Counted from the first letter of the stretch, positions 1-12,204 are shown. The stretch is 64,000 nt of DNA from Streblospio benedicti (GCA_019095985.1 CM032662.1:2746154-2810153), one strand, 5' to 3'. A program made the numbers and translations. The notes: generated by a model from the letters alone, not told the origin.

Positions 1-431
1 GTGTGTATGAACTTTAGTCTTATCTGAATAAAAACAGATCATGCATGCTTCCAAAATAGTGCAACAATAGTGCAAAAACTGTGCAACTTTGAGGAAAATA
101 TATTACAACCCACTTTTAACTATCTCAAAAATTGTGTCGATCTTTGCAAACAGTCTGATAGATCCTGGTGACTAAAAGGCTTGGAGTGGGCAGTTGAGAT
201 GTAGACTGTGTGTATGGTAAATCGTCTGTAAATCATAGTACAGTAGTATACATTCCACACACCCTCCCATGATGCTGGGGCCCATGAAATGCACAGCTTT
301 CCATAAATTTGACACTAATAGACTGATGCCCGTGGCATCAATGTTGCACTTTGAAAGAAATCAAAGTTCGCTGCTTCACGTACGTCTCACGTACGTCTCA
401 CGTAACTATTTTTCTCTCTTTATACAGGTGG

Positions 432-487
432 GGCGTTTGGGGGGGGGGTCAAACAGAGGCCAAGGCGGGGGTGGGCGCGGGCAGGGG
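432..487 (+). other. G-rich tract with G-quadruplex potential
   Basis: A run of G-tracts of 4-10 bases separated by short spacers. The matching stretch in copy 2 lies at about 12700-12767. It could form a G-quadruplex; no gene context is visible. In copy 2 a SINE has landed directly beside this tract. Confidence 0.5.
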
Positions 488-1993
488 GAACTGTTGTATG
501 TTGTGATAAAGTGGGTATGTGGTATGTATACTACTATAAACATTGCACAGCGAACTATGATTTCCAAACACTATTCCATACACATTACTACTCTATCCGT
601 GACGGCATCACAATTCTGATTAAACATTGTACAATGAAACCTCTTAAATCAGAATGATTTTCTATGACGTTTTACCTTTTGTGAACTTATAATTGATGTG
701 GATCTTTCATATTATTACAATAATAGATTTGACTTTGTCTAAACACTAGATTGTAGCTAGTTTTTGCGTAATTAAAGATTTAAATTGAAAATCCCTGGAG
801 GTTAGTTTGTTAACGGCAAACCAGTCCGACGACGGGAGTTACATGGATTACTGATGTTTAGCAGATATACGGCCACCTAAAGACCGGCTGCCCTCCTACA
901 GGGCCCTCTTTGATTGATGACAAGCATTAGATTAGTTTGTTAACAGCACACTTCTGGCGACGGCGGTTTACTGCTGATTAAACATACGGCTGCCTTCCAA
1001 GGGACACAGTACAACCTCTCTATCAAGACCACCCATGCAGTGTGCCGACACATATAGAGAGATAGTCTCTTTACAGAGTATTCTGCACGTTTCGGCTATT
1101 CCTGTTCACTTCTTTGTAGCATGTTCTGACTAGCCATGATTTAGTTATTAGTTTCTAGCTGTATACCCTGTGCTGCTCGAGTTGAAACAGATGAGATCCA
1201 GAACACATTAAATCCTCCTCACCCATCCTTCCCTCTGTACCCCTTCCCTCACACCAGCTCCTGTCAGAATACAGGTCTGTGACAGATAGAATACACCTCC
1301 ATCACCTTCCTCCCATCGGCATTAGTCATAGCCATATACACACTACATGTATTTGGCAATGATTGATCCCTCTAATATCGCTCCCACCAGCTTCTAATAC
1401 CCTTGGTAAACACGCGTGGAACAGATTAAATGTTCCACCGTCGTCTACCCTTCCTTCGTCCGCCACCCCCTCTTCTCCTCCCGACCCTCTCTACGCCATC
1501 CCCATATAAACAGGTCCAGATCAATCTAAATGCATCTCCATCACCCCTTCCTACTGCTCGGGTTGAAACATGAAATCTGGAACAGATTAAATGCTCCTCC
1601 CTTCCACTCCCTTCCTCACCAACATATCATCTGCCACCACCCCTCAACAAATCTGGGCTGGAACAGACCTCTCTCTGTCCCCCATCCCTCACAACAGCTT
1701 CCGTCAGTATACAGGTCTGGGACAGATTAAATACACCTCCCTCACTTTCCTTCCATCTTCATATGTGACAGCTATACACACTACAGAGGGGGAAATATAC
1801 CTATTTTGAGATGTGAGAATGGCCATTGATTTTTTATGAAAAATGAGAATGGGGGTCAATTTCCTTTAAGAATTGTGAGAAATTAAAAAAATAGAAATTG
1901 TGAAATGAAAATGATTAGAAAATTAGTGAGAATGGCCCAGGATTTTTGCTGAGACTTGAGAATGGGTTCCCTCACTACATGTATATGGCAATG

Positions 1994-3310
1994 TCACCCC
2001 ATCTATAAGAAAGGGAATAAGAATGACGCCTCAAATTACCGCCCAGTGTCCTTGACTTGCATAGCCTGCAAACTCATGGAACACATCATCACCAGCAACC
2101 TGATGGGTCATGCCAGGACACACAAAATACTCTATGAGCTACAACATGATTTCCGGGACAACCGATCATGTGAAACACCCCCACTGAAGTTCACAGCTGA
2201 CATCACCAACCTCAGTGTGGCCCAACATGACATCCTTATAATGTCTTTCAGCAAGGCCTCCACAAGGTCAGTCATACACGGCTCATCTTGAAGCTTCACC
2301 ACTACGGGGTCCAGGGAAAGACCAATGCATGGATCCAAGTTTTTACGGGGAAGATTGGTGATCACGGAGAATTTTAGAAGGATCGTCAGGAAAAATTTGA
2401 CATCTAGTGTGCGTCTCTTCGCTGATGACACCCTGGTATACCTTACCATTAGATCTGACTCTGACCGTAAAGTGCTGCAGTGTGACCTCAATCAACTTGG
2501 GAGGCACGATGGAAATGGACCCAATGCCAGGTCCTCCGTATCACGGAGGAACCGGAAGCCATTGGACAAGCTATGTGCTACATGGGCACATACTTGAAGT
2601 GGTAACCAAGTATCTGGGGTCCTCTTCACTAAGGACCTGACATGGGGTCGGCACATTGGACACCCTGCATCACTGGCAAAGCCAACAGGACACTGGGTTT
2701 CCTCAGACGCAATCTGCGTATCAACTCACCAGAACTCAAGACCACGGGTACATAAGCCTCGTCAGGCCACTGGTTGAGTACGCTGCAACTGTATGGGACC
2801 CATATACTGACAAGGATGTAAAGGAAGTAGAGAAAATTCAGCGGAGGGCAGCTAGATATGTGCTAAACAGGAACCACCAGACCTCAAGTGTAGAATCCAT
2901 GATCACACAACTACAATGGACATCACTAAAGGAGAGAAGACGGCAGGCGAGATTATACATGATGTATAAAATTCAAAACAACCTAGTAGCTGTTGATAAA
3001 GACCGTTATGTGTCCAGTGTCCCAAGGACATCCAGGAGGACTACCAATGTCCACGCCCCTCTATGCACAGCAGTCAACCAAGGACTATCACCTAAAGTCC
3101 TTTTTCCCGTACCATAAGGGACTGGAACAATCTTCCATCAGATACTGTGACAGCGCTGACCCTGGAGGAGTTCAAGTCACGGGTGGCAGGATTCTGAGTA
3201 CCTGCTTTGTTTTTTAGACTGCACTGTAAATTTTAACACTTTTGTTTTATCCTTTGTACATGTGTCACACCAAGCCATCTTGCATAATCTTCATGAGTGA
3301 AGGCGCAAGA
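1994..3310 (+). mobile_element. 5'-truncated LINE of the CR1/Jockey type (reverse transcriptase)
   Basis: The sequence encodes recognisable pieces of a non-LTR reverse transcriptase in several frames. IYKKGNKNDASNYRPVSLTC near 2005-2065 is the typical entry to the RT domain. RLFADDTLVY near 2410-2440 carries the catalytic FADD box. YISLVRPLVEYAATVWDPY near 2745-2805 and EKIQRRAARYVL near 2830-2865 form the usual C-terminal region, followed by a WNNLPSDTV-type end near 3123-3150. At least two frameshifts separate these pieces, one near 2260 and one or more between about 2480 and 2740, so the copy is dead. The endonuclease domain is missing (5' truncation). The insert is absent from copy 2, which reads straight through with about 20-25 extra target bases. 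I saw no target-site duplication and no clear poly-A tail. Confidence 0.88.
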
Positions 3311-4145
3311 CCCCCTCCCCAGCTATCGGTTGAAGATTAGATCTGGAGCAGATTAAATGCTCCCCCCTTCACCTGATTTCCTCACAACCAACCATACCCC
3401 CCACCCAAACGACCACCACCTCAGCCCAACATGAACACACACAGCCTTTCTGCACCCCTCCACAATATAGGTAACTGTACTGTGACGTGCCATGTACCTC
3501 TGACTTGCACAAACCTTTAATGTATTATGTATGTTTGAAAAAACATGGCGCTGTAAGCAGCATGACTAACATTTCTTAAAAGTTCTTTTTTCTTGTTTTT
3601 ATCATTTAAACCAATTTATTTGGTTTGAAATGTAGACATTATAACGACCACCAAGTTGTCCTGATTGTGCATACATAATTTGGAGTGTGTACGTCCTGTG
3701 GTTAAAAAGCCCTTTGTGCCCTTTGTGACCAAATAATCGCTTTTTCCTTTATACATAGATAGATTAATGAGCAAACCCCATAAAGAGAACACTTCAATCT
3801 TATTTTATTAACCATGTAACAACATGTATAAGTATTTTTAACTAGTCGATAGTATTGTAGATCGATATGGTGATGTCTTATCCTCGTGTTTATCATTTGG
3901 GTGATCGTGTATGCTCGTGAGGTTCTGTATTTTGTGAAGACGACTTATTAAATTACTTACTTCCTGAATGTTGGCCGGTTATTTGTGTCACCCGTATATT
4001 TTTACATATTACACTAGAAACATACCAGTAACATACTGCCATATGAACATTGATGTTTACTAAACTAGCGTTTATTATATTGGATAAAAAACTACTCAAA
4101 GACATAGTCTGGATATAATAGTGTCATGTGATGCACTGACTGATC
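3311..4145. other. No gene seen (copy 1 spacer)
   Basis: AT-rich spacer shared with copy 2 (about 15430-16160). It is pyrimidine-rich at the start, with no coding island, RNA gene or tandem repeat that I can support. Confidence 0.6.
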
Positions 4146-4455
4146 TCTAGGTCTAGGTGATAACTGGCAGGAAGTTTCATTATCACGCCAGTTGTGTGTG
4201 GCTGCTAGTCCAAAGCTCCTCAGTAAGCCGGCTCTTAAACTGATCGATAGAGCTGGCCTCTGCGATGGACGCAGGTAGCTGGTTCCACTGAGGAACTGTT
4301 CTGTACACAAAGGAGTTTTTCAACTCCTCAGTCCTGGCTGGATCACCCCTCAACTTCCGATTGTGCCTGAGACCTTGTCGTTTGATCACTACGATCCAGA
4401 TGTAGTTGTTGAGTGTCAAGCCTATCTCATTGTTCAAGATCTTGAACTGATGGCT
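4146..4455 (-). mobile_element. LINE C-terminal fragment (minus strand)
   Basis: On the minus strand this encodes RQGLRHNRKLRGDPARTEEL and then KNSFVYRTVPQWNQLPASI, followed by DQFKSRL. That is the conserved C-terminal tail found in CR1/L2-like LINEs, where a short Arg-rich stretch precedes a W-N-x-LP motif and an F-K-x-x-L end. The remainder of the element is absent. The matching position in copy 2 (about 16165-16225) lacks the segment, so this is another difference between the copies. Confidence 0.75.
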
Positions 4456-4969
4456 AGATCTAGATCTAGGATAAAGTCAATTTGTGTGTTACCATGTGTC
4501 GTAATAAATAGTCGGTTTATTGCATCATTTTGGATATTTGGATAGCATCTAGAGACCTGGGATGCGTATGTTAGCTGTGTTCTAAAGGTGAGCTTTCTAT
4601 AAGGACATTTTTGTATAAAATATTGACAGGTCTGGTAATCTGGGTCATGGGAATTTGAAGATAGAATGCTAAAACTGAATGTTAAAATGAATTAATGGGT
4701 GTTCTAATGTTTCTTTCTTAGAGACAACTTCCATCATAAACTGAAGCTTTGAATGAGGGGTTAATAGTTTCAATAACTTCTGAATCGAATGAGAAGTCTG
4801 AAATATACAAATGACAAATGACAATTTTATTTTTTTATCTAAAAGTTCATATGGCTTGGATGAAATATATATACAAAGGCTATTGACCTCTTTCAGTGTT
4901 TATAAACATGGGCACCAGTCGGAAGATGCGCGCGCAAGTTGGACTCAAAACATTAGTCCTGATCCCAGT

Positions 4970-5015
4970 CTGGCTCTCATGACTACAATTTACACCAGGT
5001 CATTGGCACACTTAT
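4970..5015 (-). repeat. SINE tail fragment, shared by both copies
   Basis: The phrase TTTACACCAGGTCATTGGCA is the reverse complement of the SINE tail word TGCCAATGACCTGGTGTA that recurs throughout the window. The same fragment sits at about 16918-16955 in copy 2, so this insertion predates the split of the two copies. Confidence 0.5.
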
Positions 5016-5505
5016 TCAGAGATGTGAACATCCGTTTTTTCCCCGTATTTTTACGGTTTTTGACCTCTGAAAAATCATTACGTACAGGACATGGTTTTAC
5101 TACGGGAATTCACTAGTTTAAGAAAAATATGGTAATTTATTGCAAACTTTCGTTAAAATAGTGTGAATAATGCCTCCCAGAAAGATTTGGTGTTCATAAC
5201 GGAAACGCTGCTGGATCACGGCAGTAATGTTTTGTAGCGCAGAAAAAACGTGTTTGCGTGAGGCTGTTTCTGCGTTGTTGTAAATGTAAGTGGCGCCGGG
5301 TGCTAGCGTTGGTGCATGTGCATGTGTAGGTGCAAAAAGGAAATGGAGATGTAGGTTCATGGGTCAATACATGTAATGTTTGTCCTGATTTTGAGCTCTG
5401 ATTTTAGTGGCAACTGTGAACTCAATTCTAATGATCTCAGTGTTCTTGGGTCTGTGATTGGGCAGGCTTTTTATTCAAATTATATGTAGAGCATGTAAAC
5501 ATTGC

Positions 5506-6870
5506 ATTTGTAAACAGATTTCCTCAGTTTTTACCGCATGCAGCTTTTTTGTTAGAAAAATGATGCCTCTGATTTTACTGGTACATCATATGTATGTTGT
5601 TGACGTAACTCATTTGCGTACTTTTTTCTAAAGAAGGCATAGTGCATATTGTCACACACATTGTATATTTTCATGGTTTAGATAATAAAGAGACGGACTG
5701 TATGAAATCTTCCATGCACAAGATCTTTTGACATAGTTTTCTAAACTGGGGTTAAAATGCATGTGGTATGGTTTGCATGACAATGTGAATGTCGCATTTG
5801 GCCTAATTTTAAATTCAATATGATAAAAGCGTGAAAAATTGTTAATACCGTATCTTCACGTATAAAAGTGCTTTTATCTGAAAAAGTGCTGTTTTGTGGC
5901 ATATTTCAAACTGAAAAAAGGTTCACTTATGGGCCCAGGGGTGTAAGTTCGAACCTTAAGCCCACCCCCTTTTTGTTGATGAATAAGCAATGGATTATTT
6001 AGAAATAGAGAGCTAACATATCCCCAATCCCGGACTCGTATGGTATATCTTTCTAGATCTGTGTGGGTGATGATGAGTTACATGAACATTTACAGTGTGC
6101 ACAAAGCTTGCCAACATGTCACTATATGTAATTTATTTGCCTTCCTAGATCACACCCTTCCAGGTTTATCATGTTGGTAACAAGGCTATAAAGGATTTTG
6201 AAAGATTGAGAGGAAGGGCTCAATGATTATAGAAATGATCAAAGTTAGTCGTAAATTAATGAGGAGAAATTGTGTATGACAGAGTGCTTCGTAAAGGGGT
6301 ACTGAGATGGCTAGGTCATGTTAAGATAACTTGGACTGGATTAGCAAAGTAGGACATTTTGAAATAGAAGGACGGGAAGGCAAGGGAAGACCAAAACATA
6401 CTTGGGATTCGGTCATGCAGAAAAATTCGACACATGTAGGCATGGGAAGGATGTTTAAGATGTAGACGGGGCAGCCTGGCCAGCCCATCTGAATGAGCAA
6501 TGATTAGCGCCTGGTCAGATAAACCTGATTGCTGCTGTTGTTGTCTGTCCTGAGTTCACGCTGCTCAAGGCTGCTGGCAGACAGCTTCATGGAGGGGAAT
6601 GAGGTTCACTTTTCGAGCTGTTAAAAGGTTACACGGCTGTATTATGGGTCATCTTATATTCTTACTTCACCTAGTAGATGCATGGAATTGTAATATAACA
6701 TGTGAAAGTTCATATATAGATTTGGAAATGATATAACATGAAAAGTTATCATTCTTAATACGTAAAAATTTAATACACACAATAACTTGTAAATATACGG
6801 GCAAAAACCTGCATTAGTCTCAGACAATACAAATGAAAAAGACCATCATCAAAAAAAAAATTTGTTGATT
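5506..6870. other. No gene seen (copy 1 private spacer)
   Basis: This stretch has no counterpart in copy 2, which instead holds 18546-20654. It is AT-rich. A possible MITE fragment sits at about 5845-5985, starting TACCGTATCTTCACGTATAA. No coding island is supported. Confidence 0.5.
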
Positions 6871-6874
6871 TCAG

Positions 6875-6954
6875 GTGAGCGTCGTCATGGTGACAGCCAA
6901 CAGACGCTGTATCAACAAGACAGAGCGACGCTCGACAGAAAACTGCTGTGTGAG
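6875..6954 (+). CDS. Candidate internal exon, unknown protein
   Basis: An acceptor (TTGTTGATTTCAG) precedes an open segment that ends at a GAG|GTTGGT donor. The exon is 80 nt: two bases, then 26 codons reading ERRHGDSQQTLYQQDRATLD and then RKLLCE. The composition (Gln, Asp, Arg, Leu, no repeats) resembles the helical protein encoded by the exons at 22-25 kb, so it may belong to the same gene. It occurs only in copy 1; I find no equivalent in copy 2. It ends in phase 0, which does not fit the next candidate exon at 9308. The function is unknown. Confidence 0.5.
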
Positions 6955-7995
6955 GTTGGTACGTGTCCTATGGTCTACCGTTTATTGACCGAGGCGCCAC
7001 AGACTGATTATTTTATGACGTACAAGCCAGTGTGTAAACACTGGAAAAACTTAGAGAGAAGTTTGAAAATTTAAATAGTAAATAATGGAATCCTGATATG
7101 AAAAGTTTTAGCGCACGATAAAATCTTAGACCCACAATAAAAGGTAGATAAAGTTAGTGATGAGGCTTTGAAATTTTATACTTCTCATTATATGACTACA
7201 TTATAGTTAAACCTGATTGGGGGAAGTAAAATTTAAGTTAGACATAATGTTATATCACAGAAATGAATTCAGCAGCCAAATTAGGCTACTCAAAAACTAC
7301 TGATTGGCAAATTCTGTTTTTAAAGTATGTATATTTTTAAGTCACACAATTTCTTGATAACTGGGCAGCCATTTTTTTCTGAATTTTCGGGTCAAAGGTT
7401 AAAAATATTTCTTGTCAAACACCACATTTGAACTTAGTATACTCAAAATCGGTTACTACAACTGTTTGACAACTTGTACTAAAAATGCTTCAGCATTTTC
7501 CCAAAAACAGATTTATATTTGCCAAATGTGTGGAATGCATTATGTTTTTATTCTATTTTATAGCTGGTTACTGGTAATGAAAGTTAATCTTGCATACGTA
7601 TTTTCAATGTAACTTGTTATTGATGAATAATTTTTGATATTTCTTATTTACATCAATGATAAAGATATCTGGAATCTTATTTAATAAAATTTGTGTTAAC
7701 CAGAAAGCAGTTTTTATCGTTTAGATAATATATATCGCTCCTGCATGCTGTGTGGAATGTTTGAAGGATTCAGTTTTCTAAAACCTCTCAGTGACATTCA
7801 TTGATAATATGTGAGAATCAACCTGGATATAAATTCATTTCAAGTTGAATCTCTAGGGCTATATAACATAGCCTCTGCCAGGACTCGACCCTTTGTGATA
7901 AAGGCTGGTGTAACATAGCACGATAGACTTGGTGAAAGAATCGTCTAATATCCCTAATTAACAACCCAGTCCATTTATTCCACTATATCTATGTC

Positions 7996-9300
7996 ACCCC
8001 GGAAAACCTTTTTGGCGGGGTGCCCCAATTTAGGGAAAACCCATACCCCGATTTTTTGGAAGGCAGGCAAATTTTGGGGATTTAAAAAAAATGTTTCCTG
8101 CCATTCAAAAAAAATATTTTTGCGGGTTTTGCCCGTTGGAAATTAAACTTGGGGCCTTTTAAACTTTTTGGTTTTTCTTAAAAACCCCTTTTAAAATTTG
8201 TAATTTATTTGGGAAATAATTGGGGTTACCAAAAAGCCGGCCCTTTTTTTTATGGGAAATGGATTGATGGTTCCTTGACCAAAAGAAGCAAATAACCCCT
8301 TTTTGGAGGTTTTAAGGTTTTTATTGATCCAACCAAAATTTTTAATTTAAAAAATAAAAACGGGGTTTCTTGACTTAAAAAAGAAATTGTGGAAAATTTA
8401 AAAAAAATTTTCCCCCCAAAATGATTTTTTAAATTGGTTTTTCAAAATTTAAAATTAACTTGTTTTTGGGTCGGTTTCCCCTTTTAGGGGTTTCTGCCTT
8501 TCCAAATTTCCTAAGGGTAAAAAAAAAAAGGCCCCTTTTTGGGGGTTTTTAAAACCTCTTTGTTTAACATTTACCCCAGTTTTAAACAAATGTAAAATTG
8601 TGGCAGCAACTGATTTTGGCCGTCTTGGGAAGGGGTTAAACTCCTCCCAGTGTGGGAGTCTTTCCAGAACACCATTTTTTGGAGCCCCCCAAATATTTTT
8701 TTTTTCAAATTTTTTGTTTCTTGGGTTCTTAGGTCAAAAAATAAAAAACAGTTATCGAAAAGGGAAAAATCCCCGTTAAAATGATGATGTTAAACAGCCC
8801 CCTATTGCTGTAAATGGTAAGGTTTTTTCCCACAACAAACTGATGTGACGACCCCACCCCGGGAGTGGCTTGGTTTAAAAAAACCCGGGGTTTTTTGCAA
8901 CTTGGGGCAGTTTTTAAACTTTTTTTGATAGATGCTTTTCGCGGGGCCTTTATGAGGGTGGTTTTCTTCTGGTACTTTTCATGCGGTCCAAAAGCTGACA
9001 TCAAAGTCACATTTTAATCTTGTTAAAGAAAATATACAATTCTTGACCAAACCATATTCATGTTAAAATTTTTTTTCACTTTTCTTGCAATGATTTCCCT
9101 TTAAATCCCTCTCCCACATTATGTTGTCGACCGAAGGGTTTTAAAAACCCTAGTTAAAAAAACAGACAAAATTTAACTCAAGACTGGACCCCCTATCTGT
9201 AGTAAAATAAACAACAAGGACAAACTAAATTGTCTAGGCAACTGTTGCATAGATTGAAAATCAGACAAATATAACTTATATGACATAATTCTATCCCCCT
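7996..9300. other. Anomalous homopolymer-swollen sequence, probably low-quality assembly
   Basis: Beginning where the copy 1 match ends, the sequence changes texture. Nearly every base is part of a run of 3-8 identical bases, with mixed G, C, A and T runs, unlike the rest of the window. No coding, repeat or RNA feature is credible. The texture resembles error-rich read ends or badly polished consensus. Its position just before an assembly gap supports that reading. Confidence 0.6.
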
Positions 9301-9307
9301 CTTGCAG

Positions 9308-9370
9308 CCCTGATGTGCCTGCCTCCGTTCAAGTACCGTGTGGACACCACCCAGTGGGCCTGTTTTGGGG
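9308..9370 (+). CDS. Candidate internal exon, unknown protein
   Basis: A pyrimidine-rich acceptor (TATCCCCCTCTTGCAG) and a strong donor (GGGG|GTAAGT) bound a 63-nt segment: two bases, 20 codons and one base. It reads LMCLPPFKYRVDTTQWACFG. The residue mix (Cys, Trp, two Pro, FKYRVD) is protein-like and both splice signals are good. It sits between two stretches of swollen sequence, so an indel in it is possible. No family is recognised, and it does not join in phase with the exon at 6875. Confidence 0.45.
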
Positions 9371-10307
9371 GTAAGTCACGTGTTCACCTAACTAGGGTTT
9401 ATTTTTTGGGGGCGTTAATAGAAGATTTATATACTGCCTCATTACATCTTAGCCACACTATTTGTCTGTGGGGGGTGCGTACATCACTAAAAAAACATCA
9501 CAAAAATTTTTTTCTTATCTGCACAATATTACAAAAGGGAAATACGGTTTTCAGAAATTTGACTCTAAAAACCCACCATCATTTTGGATGTCGTGTGTAG
9601 TTATTTTTAGCTGGTTTTTTATTCACTGAATTTCAATATATTGCATGGTTTTTAGGAATTTACAAAATTTTATAAAAAAAAAGAAATCTAATGATCAAAT
9701 TGGGTAATTTTTGACAAAAATTATTGAATTGTGACAATTTTTTTACTTTTTCCCGAAAATTTTAAGCCGCTCTGACTGTAAATACTTTAATAAAAAATGT
9801 TAAACAAAGAAAATTTGGGAAACAACATATAAATTGCATTTCAATCCCTGGGCAAAAATGCTGGTCTCCCCAATTTCCCCCTAAACGCCCCCGAGTGCCC
9901 GGGGCAAGTACTTCTTGTTTTAAAGGTCCGGGCCCATTTTTGGAGTTTTTTCATGTTTGCGCCGAAACCCATGAGCCCCCTTTTTAAAGGGATTTGCAAG
10001 TAGTGACAACATTGCGCCCCTTTTCTTGGGGTTTCAGAGCGTTGGGGGGGACGGGGGATCTGTGCCAGCAACTTCGAACTTTATTCTTTTATTTAATCAC
10101 AGATTTACTTTTTTTTTCATAATGTATGCACTACTATTCAATATAATTCAATTTCAAGTTTTATTAAAATGACCCCTCAACAAAGAGTCTTTGGGAAAAT
10201 TTCTAAAGGGGAAACCAAACCCAAACAAAAAATTAGGATGATTCAGGTTTAAAAACAAACCTTTCATTGACAAATAAGATAAAAGGTTATTGATTTTTTT
10301 GCCCTTT
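9371..10307. other. Further low-quality-looking sequence before the gap
   Basis: AT-rich, with long A, T, C and G runs as at 7996-9300, especially 9840-10300. I see no gene. Confidence 0.5.
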
Positions 10308-10407
10308 NNNNNNNNNNNNNNNNNNNNNNNNNNNNNNNNNNNNNNNNNNNNNNNNNNNNNNNNNNNNNNNNNNNNNNNNNNNNNNNNNNNNNNNNNNNNN
10401 NNNNNNN
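10308..10407. other. Assembly gap of exactly 100 N
   Basis: One hundred consecutive N, the usual length for a gap of unknown size. The order and spacing of sequence on its two sides are therefore inferred by scaffolding. Confidence 1.
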
Positions 10408-10834
10408 ATGAGTGTGGTCTCGTGATCAATCCATATTTTCAGTTTCTCAGAGCCTCACCTGATGGTATGCCTTGTGATAACGGACTGACTGGGATAGTGG
10501 AGATCAAATGGCCATTTACTGCAAGGAATATGAATTTAGTGGAAGCATGTAAGATATTAATGATTTTTTTTACAGAATGACAACGGAGTAATCACAATAA
10601 AAAAAACGGGATAATTATTATTCCCAAATGCAAGGACAGTTAATGATTACAGGGTGTGATTTCTGTGAATTTCTTGTATTCACACAGCGTGACTTGCATG
10701 TGGAACGTGTCTTCCCAGATATTCCATTTATGAATAAGCTCTTAGAAAAGTTGTCTGAATTTTTCCGAGACTATGCTAAGCCTTTCATTAATTCTTTGAA
10801 ACAAAAACAAGCAATATGCCCAACAAATTCCTAA
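10408..10834 (+). pseudogene. Partial YqaJ-type exonuclease/recombinase gene, broken
   Basis: Two neighbouring segments match the YqaJ-like recombinase domain, a member of the PD-(D/E)XK nuclease fold. The first has LVINPYFQFLRASPDGMP, where the SPDG aspartate is a metal ligand, and then GIVEIKWPF, the E-x-K catalytic strand. The second has QMQGQLMITG, the conserved Q-x-Q-x-Q-L-like box, followed by CEFLVFTQRDLHVERV. The N-terminal part is lost in the gap. The visible part looks broken, with about one interruption. Genes of this family are common in invertebrate genomes and are often linked with mobile or virus-derived elements; no other part of such an element is visible here. It is treated as a fossil. 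Confidence 0.8.
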
Positions 10835-11199
10835 TTAAGAAGTAATTATTCATTTGACTTTGTACACACACTTTGTATGATAACGAAGGTTCATACTGTA
10901 CTGTTGAGTGCTGTGCATATGGTTACTATATTTATTGTATTAAAACTTACAATGTTCTTCTGTTTGTGAGCCTTTACAGAAATCTGAAGTCACAGACGTT
11001 GATGCTTCTGTATGGTGTGAGTTATTATCTGAGTTATGTCTGAAAACATAAATCCAAAATGTTACTTTTAATTTATTGCATGTGATAAAAACTTAAATGA
11101 GTACATTTTTTTAAAGATTTGTTGTTCATCACTTTACTTGAATGCATTGAAGATATCTATAAATTCAAGATCTGTTCAACTGTATTTAAAATAACAATA

Positions 11200-11602
11200 G
11201 GTAATTAGCCAAATCTATCTTGGACAAACCTCTATAAAGGTACTGATATTCATTCTTATAACACACGAAACAAAAGTGATTTCCGAGTTACGTGTAAAAT
11301 TAAAGCAAATTATTCTAAAAGTACTTTTCAATATGCTAGTGCTAATTTAGGGAAAACTTTACCTACTGATGTTAAAATAGCTAAAAGTTATTTTGCTTAT
11401 AAAAAACTATTTAAGGATTATTGTACAGGGAAATATAATTTATAATTAATCAAAATGTTACATTATTCAATCTGTATTTCATACAAGTTATTGGTTTTTT
11501 TAAATATTCTGTGTTTTTATGATTATTGTAAATTGCATGAATTTTATATCATTGATATTTCTGTACATATGGCGAAATAAATATAATAATTAAAAAAAAA
11601 TA
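11200..11602 (+). mobile_element. 3' end of a second LINE
   Basis: From 11248 to the stop at 11445 the frame reads IHSYNTRNKSDFRVTCK through KTLPTDVKIAKSYFAYKKLF. This is the typical C-terminal tail of many LINE reverse transcriptases (H-x-Y-N-T-R, then LP-x-x, then F-K-x-x-L). It is followed by an AT-rich 3' end with AAATAAAT and an A-rich run at about 11592-11602 that could be the poly-A tail. Everything upstream is missing, so this is a short 5'-truncated copy. The 5' boundary is not sharp. Confidence 0.7.
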
Positions 11603-12204
11603 AGATTTAGGCTAAATTTTAGCAATTCTGTGACTGTCCGTGAGATGAGAATGACAACCTTTATAACTAGCTCTACCATACTGCATAGTTTATCATATGA
11701 CCGCTGATATGATATATATTATATACTGGTTATATAGTCTGTAAACATTTGAAACCAAGATAACAATTTACCCACCTTAGAACAGACAGCTTTGTGTTTT
11801 TATTTGTGCCACATTCAGCTGGTGATGTGGTCTTTCACAGGCTTTAATCCAGCGTAAGCATCTCTCCAAATTAGTCTTAGGTCGGGGAAATGGAATCAAC
11901 GGACCTTGAATGCATTCTGGGTAACAAACATGAGCAGTACATCAGCTGGCAGTACCAGAATGTGGGTGGTCAGTCATGTTGGACGTTGGAGAGTCCTGAA
12001 AGTAAACCACATATGATAGAACTAGTATGCTAATTTGTGCTCTTTCAGCCCTTTTACATCCCTGGTTTATAAGCTGTACACAATAGGCTTTGTGTAGGCA
12101 TGACGGATTTTCTTAATCATATTTATGCATTCTGAAGCTCCTTTGCGAGTCGATTTTGAAGGGTGAAGTAACAATCTCTGTAGTTACTAGATGTGAGTAT
12201 AAAA
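11603..12204. other. Spacer with one small open frame
   Basis: Between the LINE tail and copy 2. Apart from the small open frame at 11890 nothing is supported. Confidence 0.5.
11890..12033 (+). CDS. Small open frame of 47 residues, doubtful
   Basis: ATG to stop encodes MESTDLECILGNKHEQYISW and continues QYQNVGGQSCWTLES. The composition is more protein-like than most short frames here. There is no homologue that I recognise, no clear splice or polyadenylation signal, and no second copy to compare. It may be an exon fragment or chance. Confidence 0.2.
   Translation: MESTDLECILGNKHEQYISWQYQNVGGQSCWTLESPESKPHMIELVC

Larger units (their letters stand above)
1..7995. repeat. Segmental near-duplicate, copy 1
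   Basis: This block matches 12205-21306 in order and orientation, and it starts before the window. Good anchors are 1-300 with 12205-12500, 1140-1990 with 14520-15400, 3440-4130 with 15510-16180, 4470-5340 with 16230-17285, 5410-5505 with 18450-18545 and 7330-7995 with 20655-21306. The matched parts differ by scattered substitutions of a few percent and small indels. Large differences are transposon insertions or block losses. Copy 1 alone carries a LINE (1994-3310), another LINE fragment (4146-4455) and an exon-like island at 6875. The match stops abruptly at 7995, where the odd homopolymer-rich sequence begins. Confidence 0.9.

Noticed and set aside
7412-7612. Open frame of 66 codons with a counterpart at 20729-20914
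   Set aside because: It is present twice only because the block is duplicated. The substitutions show no bias to silent sites and the copy 2 frame ends early. There are no splice signals.
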